Positions 22,231 through 34,235 of a stretch of 64,000 bases of DNA are shown here, one piece after another (the stretch's first letter is position 1; each line of letters starts with the position of its first letter). The stretch is from Paratinospora sagittata (taxonomy: Eukaryota > Streptophyta > Magnoliopsida > Ranunculales > Menispermaceae). Where the stretch lies: positions 9,385,729-9,449,728 of the forward strand of contig CM069600.1 in assembly GCA_035771175.1 (NCBI GenBank). Reading direction: 5' to 3'. Made by a program: the position numbers and the translations under genes. Below the pieces are notes generated by a model. It did no database searches. It saw only the letters and a program-made list of their open reading frames with translations, and had not been told where the DNA came from.

Positions 22231-23130
22231 CACTTTTTATAAGTTGAGCAACAACTTCAGTAGAAAAGCATTTCTCCCATATCGGTTGATCACATTTTTA
22301 ATCTCATGAGTAACATTCTCATTTGCATCCACAAGCTTCACACAACAATTACACTTAATGTTGTATGATTCTTCACATCTATTGCACGTCACCTTCACAC
22401 GACAAATACGCCCAATGTGTCATGCCTTTCCCCATTTGTGACAAGTAAGTTTAGACATCTTTTTAGACTTTCTTTCAACACTTTGTTGCTTCACATCATT
22501 TGTCGAAGGTTTTGATGTACTCTTGACACACTACTTGTCTTTGGTGACGAGCACATCATCAACTCTAGAATTTGATTTGTTGCCAGACATTTGTTTAATC
22601 AATGTTTTTTGGTTCATAAGTAAATTCTTCAACTCTATAATTGAACGTTATGTAAGCCACCCTTGAATAAAAGCAACAAATGGCATAAACTCTTTCCTCA
22701 AACCAAGAATAAGATAGTGTCACAATCGTGAATTACTAATGGGCTCTTCCACATCGAATTCAAAAATTTAGGCACAAAAATTCTTAACTTTCAAAAAATA
22801 TTTTGAAATCAGCTTATTACCTTGAGTTAATGCAACGAGCTCATTTTCCATATACTATAATCTTCATTGTATTATTTTGCATTTGATCTTCCATTTTCAC
22901 CTTATCTCAACATTATTTAGAGTGTCCTCCGGTATTACTAATTTAATATCAGAAATTAGATCTCATAAGTCTTGTCCTTGCAAATAAGCTTTCATACAAA
23001 GTTTCCAATATTGGTAATTGTTACCAACAAGTTTTTTCACATAAATCTGAGAAATATTACTTCTATCATTCATTTTGAGAAGTAAACACTCCAACAAAAA
23101 ACGACACCAAGAAGAAGATGTCATTAAGTA
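22230..23130 (-). pseudogene. Copia gag with zinc-knuckle remnant
   Basis: The minus strand shows VGNNYQYWKLCMKAYLQGQ, NELVALTQG and LRKEFMPFVAFIQGW, typical of copia gag, and then a degenerate knuckle around LTCHKWGKA and HIGRICRVK. Several stops interrupt the frame. The region begins soon after the primer binding site, as expected for the start of a copia polyprotein. Confidence 0.82.
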
Positions 23131-23154
23131 ATAAGAACAAACACTCTCTTAACA

Positions 23155-23171
23155 ACTTAGCTCTGATTTTA
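23155..23171 (-). other. Degenerate primer binding site of the copia element
   Basis: On the minus strand AAAATCAGAGC follows the 5' LTR at once, a mutated form of TGGTATCAGAGC that is complementary to initiator Met tRNA. Confidence 0.65.
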
Positions 23172-23461
23172 TATCACAAAAATATTTTGAATAGAGACTT
23201 GCTACAGAATGTACAACAAAAGAGAATTTATTAATCAGTAAGGAACAGAGAACATAAGAGCAAAAAATGAAGATACAATTTTTAGAGATATAGGATTCTT
23301 ATTTATAACAACTACTTCCTAAAAATTCTCAACTAAATTGAGCTTAGTCATAGATCATAGACTTAGTCATAACTAACTCTCCTAAATACTCTCAACACTA
23401 AAACAAGATGAAAAACATGATTAATATGAGAAACATGATCAACATGCACTAAATTTTGACA
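23172..23461 (-). repeat. 5' LTR of the copia element
   Basis: About 290 bp; on the minus strand it begins TGTCAAAATTTAG and ends TTTTTGTGATA. It pairs with the LTR at 5132-5406 and is followed on the + strand by the ACTCC duplicate at 23462-23466. Confidence 0.88.
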
Positions 23462-23466
23462 ACTCC

Positions 23467-23758
23467 TACTAATTAATTTTCGAGTATGTTCATTTTTTAA
23501 TTTTATATTTATAATGTTTTACCACATTATCTATTTTCTTTTTGTCAAGACCTCATTATCCATTTTAACATCTGCACTTTTGTTACACTTAATTTATTCA
23601 CATATTGTTTCTTTATTACCTAACATTTCATTTTTACTTTCAATCTTCACTATTTCTTCATCTGTATTTTTATTTCCACTAAAATTATATTTAATCTTAG
23701 TCTTATTAAACATTAATTAGATTCTAGAGTATCTCTCCACACTTTTGGATTAACATTA
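23467..23758 (-). pseudogene. LINE reverse transcriptase, middle fragment
   Basis: On the minus strand this reads a degenerate NVNPKVWRDTLES, the motif that follows the FADD box in plant LINE RT, then remains of the KTEY region with many stops, and near the copia junction a short piece resembling RNE.IREN. It lies between a chromovirus-family LTR fragment (right) and the copia element (left). Both inserted into the LINE. Confidence 0.72.
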
Positions 23759-24719
23759 TCGCCTGAGTTCACGTACAAATGTTCGTCCGGACGTTCTCCC
23801 CTGGCGTAGCCAGGTTCTATTGTACGTCCCTCCTCAGAAACGATGCTCTGAATTCACGTATTGATGTCCCTCCCCAGGCGTAGTCGTGTTATCATGTACG
23901 TCCTTCTCCAGAGAAATATAATGAATAGCGAGCAATGCTCCTAACTATTCTATGAGTCATAAACCATATACGTCCCTAGGTGGTGATATGTATGATGTCA
24001 ATGCATGAACTCGTCTAGTCTACTGGTCTGGTCCTTTCTTAACATTTAGACTGACTTTGGCAACGTCTGGTGATCCTTATCAGAGTTGGTATCACGACAT
24101 GCAAGGTTAGGACATTCAGTATTACTTGTATAAGCTGATAGCTTTCAATAAGACCAACTAGATCAGTCCCCAGTTGAGAGGTGAGACACAAGGTCTGCTT
24201 AAATACCAATCGCCTAGAGCAGCCCGCTGCCTCCCGTTCACTATTTAAAGTTACTGAGGACAAGACCGAGTCTAGTTGAGTCAGATTGACCACAAATCCG
24301 GTAATATAACAGTATAATACGTGAATTCCAAGTGTCCAGCCATAAGTGCGACAGTATAAACATTATATAACATAATGCACTGTAAATGAACAGTAGATAT
24401 AATAATAACTGAATGTAAACTTTAATAAAAGTTATAAAACACGCAAACCTATATTTCGTTCCCCACCTTCAGATAAGAACTTCTTCTTTCAAATCTGGCA
24501 CTTTCCTCCGGACAGAACTTCGTCGCACCGCACCGAAAGTCTCAAAAGACTAAAACTTAAAATGAGTGAGAAAGAGAGAGGAAAATCACAAGGAGAGTGA
24601 TTTTGGTGTGAGAAATGAGAAATGAGGATGATTCCTTATATAGAGATTTTTGGTGCCTGAACGTTCGGGCGTTGCCCCTAAGTTTTTTTTTTTTTTTTGT
24701 GCAATCCTAGGGTATTACA
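23759..24719 (-). mobile_element. 3'-truncated LTR of the chromovirus family, inside the LINE
   Basis: In minus orientation it begins TGTAATACCCTAGG at 24719 and matches the chromovirus LTR through the tandem GTACGTGAAC units, stopping at CTCAGGCGA at 23759. The last 420 bp or so of the LTR are missing. LINE RT motifs lie directly on both sides. No TSD is visible because one end is lost. Confidence 0.88.
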
Positions 24720-25600
24720 TTTAGTTTCATCAGTCAATACTATATCATCTACAAATAATATACACTATGGAATTGTTAGAGTGTGAAGCCTAAAATTATT
24801 TAACTGGTTATTTATTTGCAAAATGAAGATTGTACCCTTATGAATTCGAATATAAAATAGAGAGGAAAAATTAAAATAAAGCTGCATATATAGTAGCTTT
24901 GTCATAAACATTGCATTGGTAGTGGAAAGAGTGTTGGTGCACTTTGGAAACATAAAAATCGTGTGTTTCCTGTTATTCCTCTTTGCACGTGTGCTTTTCA
25001 ATTCTTGGATTTTCCTAACAAAAATATCTTTTTAAATATGTTTAGTTAATTTATTCACGGCTAGCTGAAAAAGGTAAGGGTTTAAAGTAGATTATTGATG
25101 TAAACCTACATTAATTCAAAACTCACTATTTTCTCTAAATGTTTTGTTTACATTAGTTATTGTTCTACATACATATCTTTTACCAAGTTTATGTAATCCA
25201 CCGGTAACTCATTCTTTCTATGAAACTGCCACTAGCTATATTATTCTCTACATACTCTATCATATACCCAACTTAACTAAGCTTTTTTTCCCAACTTTAT
25301 AGATTCAGCTACATGAATAATAGGTTTCTTTCACTCTGTTTTATTAAGGGCTAAGTTGATATATAAATTACAAATTGGATATTCTATCATATGATTTCTC
25401 TAAATCAATAAAGACTATGTGAAGGTCTGTTTTAATTTCCCTAAACCTCTCGATCAACCTCCTTAATGGTTAAAATCTTTTACGTTTCATCTTCTAAACA
25501 TAAATCAAATTGTTGTCAACAAGAACATTTTAGCTTTTGTTTAATTCTCTAAATTACTCTCTTATAATTATATTATATAACAGTTTACCTAAATTATATT
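24720..25600 (-). pseudogene. LINE reverse transcriptase, N-terminal fragment
   Basis: On the minus strand 24767 to 24720 gives CILFVDDIVLTDET, the LINE form of the F/Y-x-DD active site. Further upstream, 25040-25240 has LVKDMYVEQ and a decayed GLHQG region; 25380-25540 has QFGFM, then FRREIKTDLH-like and VFIDLEKSYDR-like remains (DLEKAYDR in relatives). Stops and frame changes are everywhere. The stretch 24770-25040 between these motifs does not look like LINE and may be another small insertion. Confidence 0.7.
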
Positions 25601-25792
25601 TATTTGAAATGAAAGTAAAGAACTAAGAAAATCATGATTAGAAAAAAAAAGTATTAAAAACCAGTATTATCATCTTTAGGTTGTATATAAAGAATTTTGA
25701 AATATTGTTATTGCATGCCTTAAAAAAAAAGTAGTAAAAATTAGTATTATCATCTTTAATTAGGTTGTATATCAAAAAAAAAAAAGGAAGAA

Positions 25793-25796
<4 letters not shown>

Positions 25797-25828
<32 letters not shown>
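25797..25828. repeat. GA microsatellite
   Basis: An uninterrupted AG run of about 16 units. An ATG follows directly, but the frame after it has no recognisable domain. Confidence 0.95.
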
Positions 25829-25833
<5 letters not shown>

Positions 25834-25834
25834 G

Positions 25835-26040
25835 GCCTGATGCTTTACGAAGACCGTGACACGTGCTGTGTATGGGCATATCGAGAAGTCTGCCCAAACG
25901 CAATTGAGTCTTTACACGCGCCCCCAACTCTCCACTCAAACCGGGACACGTGCCGAGGTCTGGTCATCGATGAGTCAAACCACGTGGCAACCTCTCGTGG
26001 AAAACCAACGCACACACACGCACGCACTTGGATAATCGTG
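25835..26040. promoter_or_regulatory. G-box cluster, candidate regulatory island
   Basis: Three perfect CACGTG palindromes occur in 127 bp, at 25860-25865, 25947-25952 and 25981-25986, each within ACACGTG or CCACGTGG contexts. The block is clearly less AT-rich than its surroundings. G-boxes bind bZIP and bHLH factors in plants. No gene lies within 6 kb, so the target, if any, is unknown. Confidence 0.4.
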
Positions 26041-26511
26041 CTTAATGACTTTAATCACACTTAATTATTTTATTATTAACTTTGCTAATCCGGTCTCCTT
26101 TTCCATACATGTTCATTATTTTATTAATGGCTTCTTTTTCCCCGGCAAGTGATGGAGCTTTGGATTAAGAGAACACGCTTTCATTTCATTTACTTAATTA
26201 TAAGAAAGTAGTATTGTTAGTATTATTTATTAATTTAATTCTTTTTTTTTTTTTGGACATCTAAGTGGGAGACAATGCTATCCCTTGGATCAGAATCAGG
26301 GGGCAAGTACTAGAAAATTATGATCAAGAAAATTTAAAATTTTCTAAAAATCTCAAATTTATCACCAGCTGAGACCCACTTTGAAAATAAAGAAATATTT
26401 GGACATTGCAGTTCAAAACTCATTTTTACTTCTCTAATATTCCCTGATCACATATATAAAACTTAATAGATAAATAAAGAAAATAAATAAATAAACAATT
26501 TGGTGCTTATT

Positions 26512-26618
<107 letters not shown>

Positions 26619-26639
26619 TTCTGTTATCTTAGTAATATT

Positions 26640-29330
26640 TGGATTAGTTTATGTGCAACGACGACTAATTCTTAGGATAAGCCCCAATGAAAAAACAAAG
26701 TGGCATCTCTAAATAAGTGTGTAGATGTCCTACACATAGTCCACATCAAATGAATTTTGGTGTTTGTTTATAGTTCAGGGAAGAACCAAACCACTTTATA
26801 TAGTTGTATATATTGTGCGCAATTTTACCCTATATTGTAATAAATTTATTTTTAAGTTGTGATCACGAGGTCACGCACTAACAACCCTTATAGTTATGTT
26901 AAGACTCCTCTTTCTTCTCGAATACATTTATCGTAAAGTTATACATAAATTTTTTCTTCACATGAAAAACACATAATACGACAGAATTACCTCATATTTT
27001 GATATTTTTAAGTAAATTCCTAAATGAAATCATATTTTTATAATTTACATTTTATCTTGACATTACATCCTAGATAAAATGAAAATGACATATTAAAACA
27101 ATTTAAAACATATACTAGAAAAACCACCAAACGTTATGATTAGAAAAATAACTAATAAACAATTAATGATATCGATGACCTAAAATAAATATTGTTAAAG
27201 ATTATTAAGAAAGATTTAGATGGCCAACTCCATATATCTTATAATTAAGAGAATTTATTAAATTAGACTATTTTTTGTACAATAAAAGGGTTGCCCACGT
27301 CTTATACATTGCACATCCACTTGGTTAGGCAATGTAACATTGCTAACAATCCTCCTCTCACCAACACTAAAGTCACGAGGCAATTGTATAGCCCTACATT
27401 GCCTAATTACATACATATAGGCTTGAAAGGAGAAGGTTGCCTACGACTTATACATTGCACATCATAATTTTATTCATGCAACATCAAATTCAACTCAACT
27501 CAATTCAACTAAGGTTTTGTTTTGTTTTGTTTTTTTTTTTAACTAACAAGGTATTGACCCGATGATAAGATAGCAAGCGACAAGGTTATAATGAAACGGA
27601 AGGGGTTCGATTTATAGCCGAAGCAGATTAATTTACACTCCAAGGTGTGAGCTAGCACTATTAGACAATTAAATTTCTCAAATTATGGGCTGGCAACTAT
27701 CCTCTGGCTTAGGCATTATCATAATGTGTCTCGTCTAAATTAGTGTGAGGATTAGTGAGTTCGGCAAACCGACCCGATACCCCACGTGATAGACATGGTG
27801 TCACCTGTATAAATCCACTTCTTCCACTCTATGCTAACGAGGACTAAGTCTACTTTCAAAATTACAAATAAATAAGTAATATATTACTATTTTTTTTACA
27901 ATAAAATAAGATAAATTTTAAGGAGGCTTTTGTATAATAGAAGCTGGGGTTTGTGGGGGAAGAAGGTAAAGAGAGATGCATCATAACAAGTACGGTCTCA
28001 ATAATATAATCTCATCTCTCAAATATAAATAATAATAATAGCACTCGCATCCGTGCTTTTCCTATCACAATAAACAAATGCTTGCGTTCATGAAAAAAAA
28101 AAACACGCACACATTTGAAGTTTATGATTAGTTGGAAGAAGCAAGTCAGTGAGTTCTCAACTCGACAGATGGTGAGTGGTGGAGTGTACGGGGAACCACT
28201 TCTTTATTTTATTTTATTTCATTTTTTTATTATATTTTATTTTATTTTATTTTATTTTTAGAAAAAGTAAAATCAAAAAGATTTTTAGTGCTCTCTTTTT
28301 CTGGTCTTTTTTCCATATTACCCCCATATTTCTCCTGAAATTACAAATGTACGATTTGAAGTAGAAAATTACAATTCTGCCCCTTGCACTTTTTTTTTAG
28401 TTGTTGTCTCTGGAGGACACCGTAGTCCGTACGTGTAAGGGGCCCTTTTAATAGCCAACTTCCCGACCAAATACAACATTTGGAAGGAAATGAGGGGTGT
28501 GGTGAATGGTAGTTCTATTGGATTGTGCCTTTAGCCTTAACTTGACCCTTCAAAGCACAATGAGCCAATTTTCTTTTTCTATTTTTAAATATGTATTTTA
28601 AAAAATATTATTTAAATAAAATAAAATAAAAAGAAGAAGAAGAAGGAATCTACTAGGGCAAGTCATTTTTAATATTTTAATATTGGTAAGATGGCAAGTG
28701 TTTGGAGGGGCTTAGAAGAGATCATAAGTTCGAGACAAAGGAGCAATAATTTTTACTATTTATAATTTATCAAATACGTCACAAATGGGCAGGAGGCCTT
28801 TTTGACATGTGCATGTACTTTCTACAAGAGGAAGTAACACGTGGATGGATAGAATAAATTTTAAAACTTTGGTTCATGTCTGATTTGTGCAATAGTTGGC
28901 CATTCTTGTAATTTTTAGTGTGGGAATTAGCAGGTTTTATAGGACCTGATACCCCACGGGTCGGATAATGGGGCACAGGACACTTGTTGATAAAGACGTT
29001 GGGGGGTTTTCTCTTTTTAAAATTATAATTTTGAGGCCTCTTTAACTTCTCCGTTGTTCTATTTTTTCCTTATATTTTAATAATTTTTTTTACCTTGCAA
29101 AAAAGAAAAGAAAAAAAAATGAATATTGTGTTGTACTAATATATTATATATAGATTAATAATTGAAATGTTGAGTTTGATATTATTGGCGATGAAAGGAA
29201 TAAGAACAAAGATAAAAGGAAAGAAAATGAAAACCTTCTTCAAATTAATTATTTTATCCTAATATATCCTATTATAAAAAAAATGCAATTTTTTAATAGT
29301 AAATGTCTCTCTACGCACACACATATATAC

Positions 29331-29382
<52 letters not shown>

Positions 29383-30014
29383 GCACACACATGAAGTCAT
29401 TAACACAAACAAGATTTACATATTTGCTTTAATGATATTACATCATACTTTATTTAGCTAATAACAACATCACACTTGTATTAATTTTTCATACAAGCAT
29501 TCAATATACTTGGACTAGTAGACCTTTTCCTTAATTGTGCAATTATATATTCTTTATTTTCAACATGTACTATTTTGGGTACAATATTAGAAGTGGTCTC
29601 GATAGATGGTATTGTTTCTCATAGGTCGTTATGATTTCATTTATTGTCCTACTTTTGTATCATTTATATCTAATTTTAGTAATCAGAGAAGCTTTCTATA
29701 TGTTATGGCTCAATCTTTTTTCTTGATTATAAACAAAAAACATATAATTTTATAGAGGCTTATATACCAAGATTATTTTGATGAGTTTTTTTTTTTTTAT
29801 TATTATTCATATTCAAATTTTATTTCTTAGTTTCAACAATATTATTCAAATTGAACAAACATTGGACATGGGTTTGTACCTTTTTCTTTTTACACAAATC
29901 AATCACCCAAAAGCAAATTGATAAAGCATTTTTAATAAAAGTTCTTGCAGATATACACTTGTATCTTTCAAATGAAGAAAGCTTTCAAAATTCAAATAAA
30001 TTCTTTGATCACAT
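26640..30014. other. AT-rich intergenic DNA
   Basis: No gene is supported. A motif CTTATACATTGCACATC occurs twice, near 27300 and 27430, suggesting a small repeat. The blocks 27725-27790 and 28920-28965 share TTAG and GATACCCCACG elements and may be related SINE remnants. AT microsatellite at 29339-29377. Short ORFs here show no domain or codon bias. Confidence 0.6.
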
Positions 30015-30262
30015 ATAAAATGTTAATGCATACCCAAAGCCCGGTAACCTCGTTGGATGTGGGACGAGATATAAGTCGTGGTTGAAAGGCGATGTCTCGA
30101 CTTCGAGTCCGAATTCATACCTACATTTATCTGCTTATTTTGGAGAGAGACGTCTAACACCCTCTACAGTTTCAGACTCTGAAATAGTCTTGCCTCCGCA
30201 AAATGGTTAAGAGGGACACCAGAGGGATCATAGGCCCAAAAAAAAATAAAATGTTAATGCAT
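30015..30262 (+). mobile_element. tRNA-type SINE with 17-bp TSD
   Basis: Perfect direct repeats ATAAAATGTTAATGCAT flank the insert (30015-30031 and 30246-30262). The body 30032-30245 has a B-box-like CTTCGAGTCC near 30092 and ends GGATCATAGGCCC plus an A run. A second copy lies on the minus strand at 63389-63587, and a partial head at 61985-62040. Confidence 0.85.
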
Positions 30263-31347
30263 GATCAATTTATCTCATCAATTGAAATTTTGTCCTTTCC
30301 TATAATTACTTGACTTCTAAAGCACTTAGCTTCAAATAACTTTTTTATAAAATATACAAAAAGTTATTTATGAAATAGCATATTCTCTTCTTTTTTTTTT
30401 TGTTCATTTTAAAAGTTGCATCATGTATTTTGGCACATGTTTTTGCCTAATAAGTATTTACTAAATAAAATCTATCATATTGACTGTGTAAGTATACAAG
30501 GAGACCTTTCAATTTAGCTGTTGATAAAGACAATAGATTCTTCACAATATCATCCATACAATATTGCTAAAAGGCTAAAGTATAAAAGTGCCTTTCGGTA
30601 TATATCAACACATATACTAGTTTTGTTTCAAAAAACAAAAAAAAAAAAAAAAAGATTATCTATAATCTTTTATTTTGACTTCTCATTTTTCACATTTACA
30701 AAATCTTAAGATATTATATATTCTATATCATGATCACTATAATATAGTGAACAAAAATTAAACATATGTATCAGTAAAGATTGTAAATTATGATGGTTTT
30801 AGCTTATTATTTGACAAAAATGAATTTTATTAGATTAATTATTATTATTATTATTATTATTATTATTTTGTAAAAAATAATAATATATGTTAACACACCA
30901 AATGATGCTAAACTATTTAAAATAGAATACTATATATCTATTTAAAATGTTGTTATATATGGACATTATCTCATATAAATGCTTGGAGAACTCACACTGA
31001 AGCAATTCTCTTAAGATCTGCACTTATTTCTACATATTTTATTGTAGTATCTGAGTTTTAATTGATTGAAGAGCATGTTTGGTGAAAGAAACTTCTTGCA
31101 TTAATTAGCTCCATTACTTCCACCTAAGGAAAAATAATAGGATATAAATGCTAAAACTAGCATATGAATGTATACATTTAATATTTTGAGTTTAAAATAT
31201 AAAGTTGAGATGTACTTGGCATTGCATAAAGTGGAGGGAGCAATCATCAAAGGGATTAGTTCGTCGGAGAGCGAACTACGAGGTACTGTTGAGAGATTCA
31301 TCGCGAGTTTGAGCCCACCTTCATTTATTTTTGTTAGAAAAAGTGTC
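30263..31347. other. AT-rich intergenic DNA with ATT repeat
   Basis: Nothing gene-like. An ATT trinucleotide run is at 30837-30868 and poly-A runs occur near 30632. Confidence 0.7.
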
Positions 31348-31705
31348 ATTATTGTCACTACGCCCCTTACGTAGGCTGATGTCATGATCGGCACAACGTA
31401 CTATACACTGTACAAACCCATAGACAGTATATAATATATTGTCAGCCTTCACGTACTCTCACAAACCTTCCCAAAATGTACAGAATATTTTTTTTTTCCT
31501 ATACCGCAAATCAAATCAAATCAAATATATATATAGATGATCATTTCACTCACATTCATTCCAGTCATTTAGCTCATACGTATAAAATACGTGTATGATC
31601 AAGCATATATTGAGCTCTTACGTATAAAATACATGTATTATATATCTCGATATACGTGTACGTCAACGTATATATTTAATTAAATTTACGGGGTGTTACA
31701 ATTAT
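31348..31705 (-). mobile_element. Internally deleted LTR, 348 bp, with TSD
   Basis: It starts TGTCACTACGCCCC and ends ACGGGGTGTTACA, with a perfect ATTAT duplication (31348-31352 and 31701-31705). The left part matches 16245-16450 and the right part matches about 18125-18276 of the solo LTR in the chromovirus; about 1.7 kb in between are missing. Confidence 0.88.
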
Positions 31706-32460
31706 CCTTGTAAATCCTCAAATTTAAAAAGATTAGTTTCGCCTTAAAAGGAAAAAAGACACCTACGGAATACAGAAAAACTAATACCAAAAAAAAAAAA
31801 AGAGTGGAGGGAGATTTTGTCATTAGACACCCTCACCATTGTAGCTGCTCCACTATGTCTATTCTTATCAATTTGTGCACATTCCAATAAAGATATAACT
31901 ACTTACAATTTAAGTATAAATCTAAGAAATCTAACCCTTCATGTAGTTGACCTTCTGAATTGATTTTCTTGTTTTATTAAATCATGTAGTATTCAAAAGA
32001 CGAGCAAGGGATAATATTCTATACTCATGTTACACTCCCATTGATTAGATAATATTTTATCTATATTATATATAATGAGAATAATTTTAACTTTTCACCG
32101 TAAAACTTTTTTTTTTCTTCCTAAAATACTTTTAAAATTATGTGTATCTTAAATTTTTATTAAAAAATCAAGAAATATATATATATATATATATATATGG
32201 TTTTTTTTTAATCATAAAAGTTGCTGAATGAAACCCTGTGCTTGGTTGGCATCCGAAAATAATAATATAATTAAAAAAAAACTTTTGAAATAAAACCTGT
32301 TTTCTTAACAAAAAAAAAAATTATTTTAAAATTATTTTTAATCAAATAAGTTTTTGAATTTTTAAATATAAAAAATTATATTTATATCACGAACACCTAA
32401 ATATTTGCTCGGATGGATGTGATTACTTCCAAGTCGCCGGCAGAAAGAAAAAAATCTTCA
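31706..32460. other. AT-rich intergenic DNA upstream of the TCP promoter
   Basis: Poly-A and poly-T runs and an AT microsatellite at 32176-32199. No gene or clear transposon. Confidence 0.7.
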
Positions 32461-32463
32461 GTG

Positions 32464-32635
32464 GTGGGCCTGGTGACCATGAGTTGGTGGGGTCAAGGAT
32501 GATGATGACGTGGCCCAATCAGCAAAGACACCATCCAAAGTAGCAAATTTAGGTTCTTTAAAAAAGTATTAATATTAAAAAAAAAAAAAAAAAACGAGGG
32601 GGCAATTTAGTAAAATCGAATCGACATTATTTAAA
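32464..32635 (+). promoter_or_regulatory. Probable promoter of the TCP gene
   Basis: Two TGGGCC site II-type motifs lie in opposite orientation at 32465-32470 and 32512-32517, together with a TGACGTGG box (32506-32513) and a CCAAT (32515-32519). Such TGGGCC motifs are known TCP-binding elements, so autoregulation or TCP cross-regulation is possible. A TATA-like TATTTAAA is at 32628-32635, placing transcription start near 32660. The distance to the CDS fits a long 5' leader. No expression evidence is available from sequence alone. Confidence 0.5.
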
Positions 32636-33793
32636 GAGGTAGTACACTAGCAGGGGAACGGCGCAGTGTCAGCCCTTTCCCGATAAGCCCGGTGAATGAA
32701 TGCTGGAACGGAGAAAAAAAGGCTTTTTCTTTTAGGGCTTTGAACGCCGCGCTTCTTCCCTGGATTTCGTATACATCGCTCCTTCTTGCTTACTTTTTCT
32801 GTGTTCTTCATTTCGAGACAACTACAACAACAGCAATGCCAAGAGCACCAACAATAACAACAAACAACAACCCTAATAAACACCATTACTACCACTAGCT
32901 CACTGCATAATTTACTACTACCGCTACTACTTCCAGTACTACCAGTCTCATTCTCTTTTGTCTCTCTTGAATCTCTTGTGTTGATCAATTTCAGTGGAAT
33001 TCGGGTCGGAATTTCTTCATTTCAGGTAGATTTTGTGTTTTTTTATTTTTATTTTTTTATGTCAGGATATTTGAGATGAGTGAGAGGTGGTAGTACGGTT
33101 GGACCGAGAATCAGGAAACATTAGCGCACGAAATCCGCGTTGGAGACGCAAAAGTGTTGCGAATTGAAGGAGGTTTAATTAATTATTAGTTCGTCGTCGT
33201 CACTCGATCATTAATTTCTTGTTCTTCAGCTCGATCGCGTTCTAATTAAACATCGGTTTTTTTTTTATTGAATTTGGTTTTTCGGATCGAATTTCAAGTG
33301 AGCGCGCGTTGTTCTATCGATCGTGTTGAGTTCGTGTACGTGTTGCATTGATCTATTTCTGAGTTGAGACTTTCTGTTTTTTTTTTGTATGGCTTAGCTT
33401 AAAACTCAGATCTGTTTAGTTTTCGTTAAGTTCTTCGTTGATTCTAGCGGAGTTTTTGAACTGAAAATATCTAAGAGTGAGAATTCACGTCGAATTTATA
33501 TTGCCATTTATTTTACTCATCAACAGTCCCTTCAAGAAGTTCAAATTTTATAATTTTTTTTTTTTTTTTTTTTAGCATTTGCAGGAATCTCAGTTTACAG
33601 TACTTGAAGAACTTGAAGTTGTACAGAAGCAAAAACACTCGGATCGGGTGTTTATATTCAAGTGAGCTTAATTTCTTAATTTAATTTGTTTCTTTTTTCT
33701 TTCTTTTTTTTAATGGTACAGTATCATTTAAAAAATTAACGCAGTTAATACGATTATGTGTGGGGTTTGTTGTGTAACACTGATTAGCATCTG

Positions 33794-33798
<5 letters not shown>

Positions 33799-33840
<42 letters not shown>
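33799..33840. repeat. CT microsatellite
   Basis: About 21 CT units just upstream of a probable splice acceptor of the TCP leader; length variation here could influence splicing. A shorter CT run is at 34032-34050. Confidence 0.95.
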
Positions 33841-33842
<2 letters not shown>

Positions 33843-33851
33843 TCGCAGGCG

Positions 33852-33884
33852 ATGATGACTGAGCCATTTATCAATATTGCATAG
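33852..33884 (+). CDS. Upstream ORF 1 in the TCP leader
   Basis: A 10-codon ORF (MMTEPFINIA) starting four bases into the probable last leader exon. It ends well before the main start. Upstream ORFs of this kind often lower translation of the main frame; whether this one is translated cannot be told. Confidence 0.3.
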   Translation: MMTEPFINIA

Positions 33885-34104
33885 TGAAAAAAAAAAGAAA
33901 AAAAGAAAAGAAACAGCTCATCCACACAGCACAGGTTTTGCTTTTGCAAAGGACTACTGCAAAAAGTTATACGGGTAGCTGACATTTTTCCGGTCACGAG
34001 CGCGATAGATCAATCTCTTAAAGGTCCTTTATCTCTCTCTCTCTCTCTCTCAAGCACACACATCTATATTTATATATAAAAAAAAGGAAAAAAAATCGTC
34101 ATCA

Positions 34105-34215
34105 ATGCAAAGGACAGCCTCTCACTGCATAGTAGAGGGAAGGAGGAGTTGGGTTTTTTTTTTTTTTTTGGCCTTGGCTGTGGATAAGAATCTTGATTTT
34201 CATACAGCAACCTAG
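34105..34215 (+). CDS. Upstream ORF 2 in the TCP leader
   Basis: A 36-codon ORF that passes through a run of 16 T residues (34154-34169) and so encodes a phenylalanine-rich stretch. It ends 35 bases before the main ATG. The T run makes its frame sensitive to slippage or length change. Confidence 0.25.
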   Translation: MQRTASHCIVEGRRSWVFFFFLALAVDKNLDFHTAT

Positions 34216-34235
34216 CAAGAAACCTAGCAAGAGGC

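Larger units (their letters stand above)
5132..23461 (-). mobile_element. Ty1/copia retrotransposon, broken by two nested insertions
   Basis: A minus-strand element with LTRs at 23172-23461 (5') and 5132-5406 (3') and a perfect ACTCC duplication on both sides (5127-5131 and 23462-23466). Domains on the minus strand run gag, protease, integrase, reverse transcriptase, RNase H, the copia order. It contains a 2.08 kb solo LTR (5427-7504) and an 11.6 kb chromovirus (8727-20367). Without these its length is about 4.6 kb, normal for plant copia elements. Every domain carries stops or frameshifts, so it is dead. LTR ends are TG...TA on both copies rather than TG...CA. Confidence 0.92.

Noticed and set aside
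25828..26064. Small protein gene starting after the GA repeat
   Set aside because: No domain, no splice or promoter context, and the region is better explained as a G-box-bearing regulatory block.
33799..33840. GAGA-type regulatory element in the TCP leader
   Set aside because: It is a pure CT microsatellite inside a probable intron; a role cannot be separated from chance.
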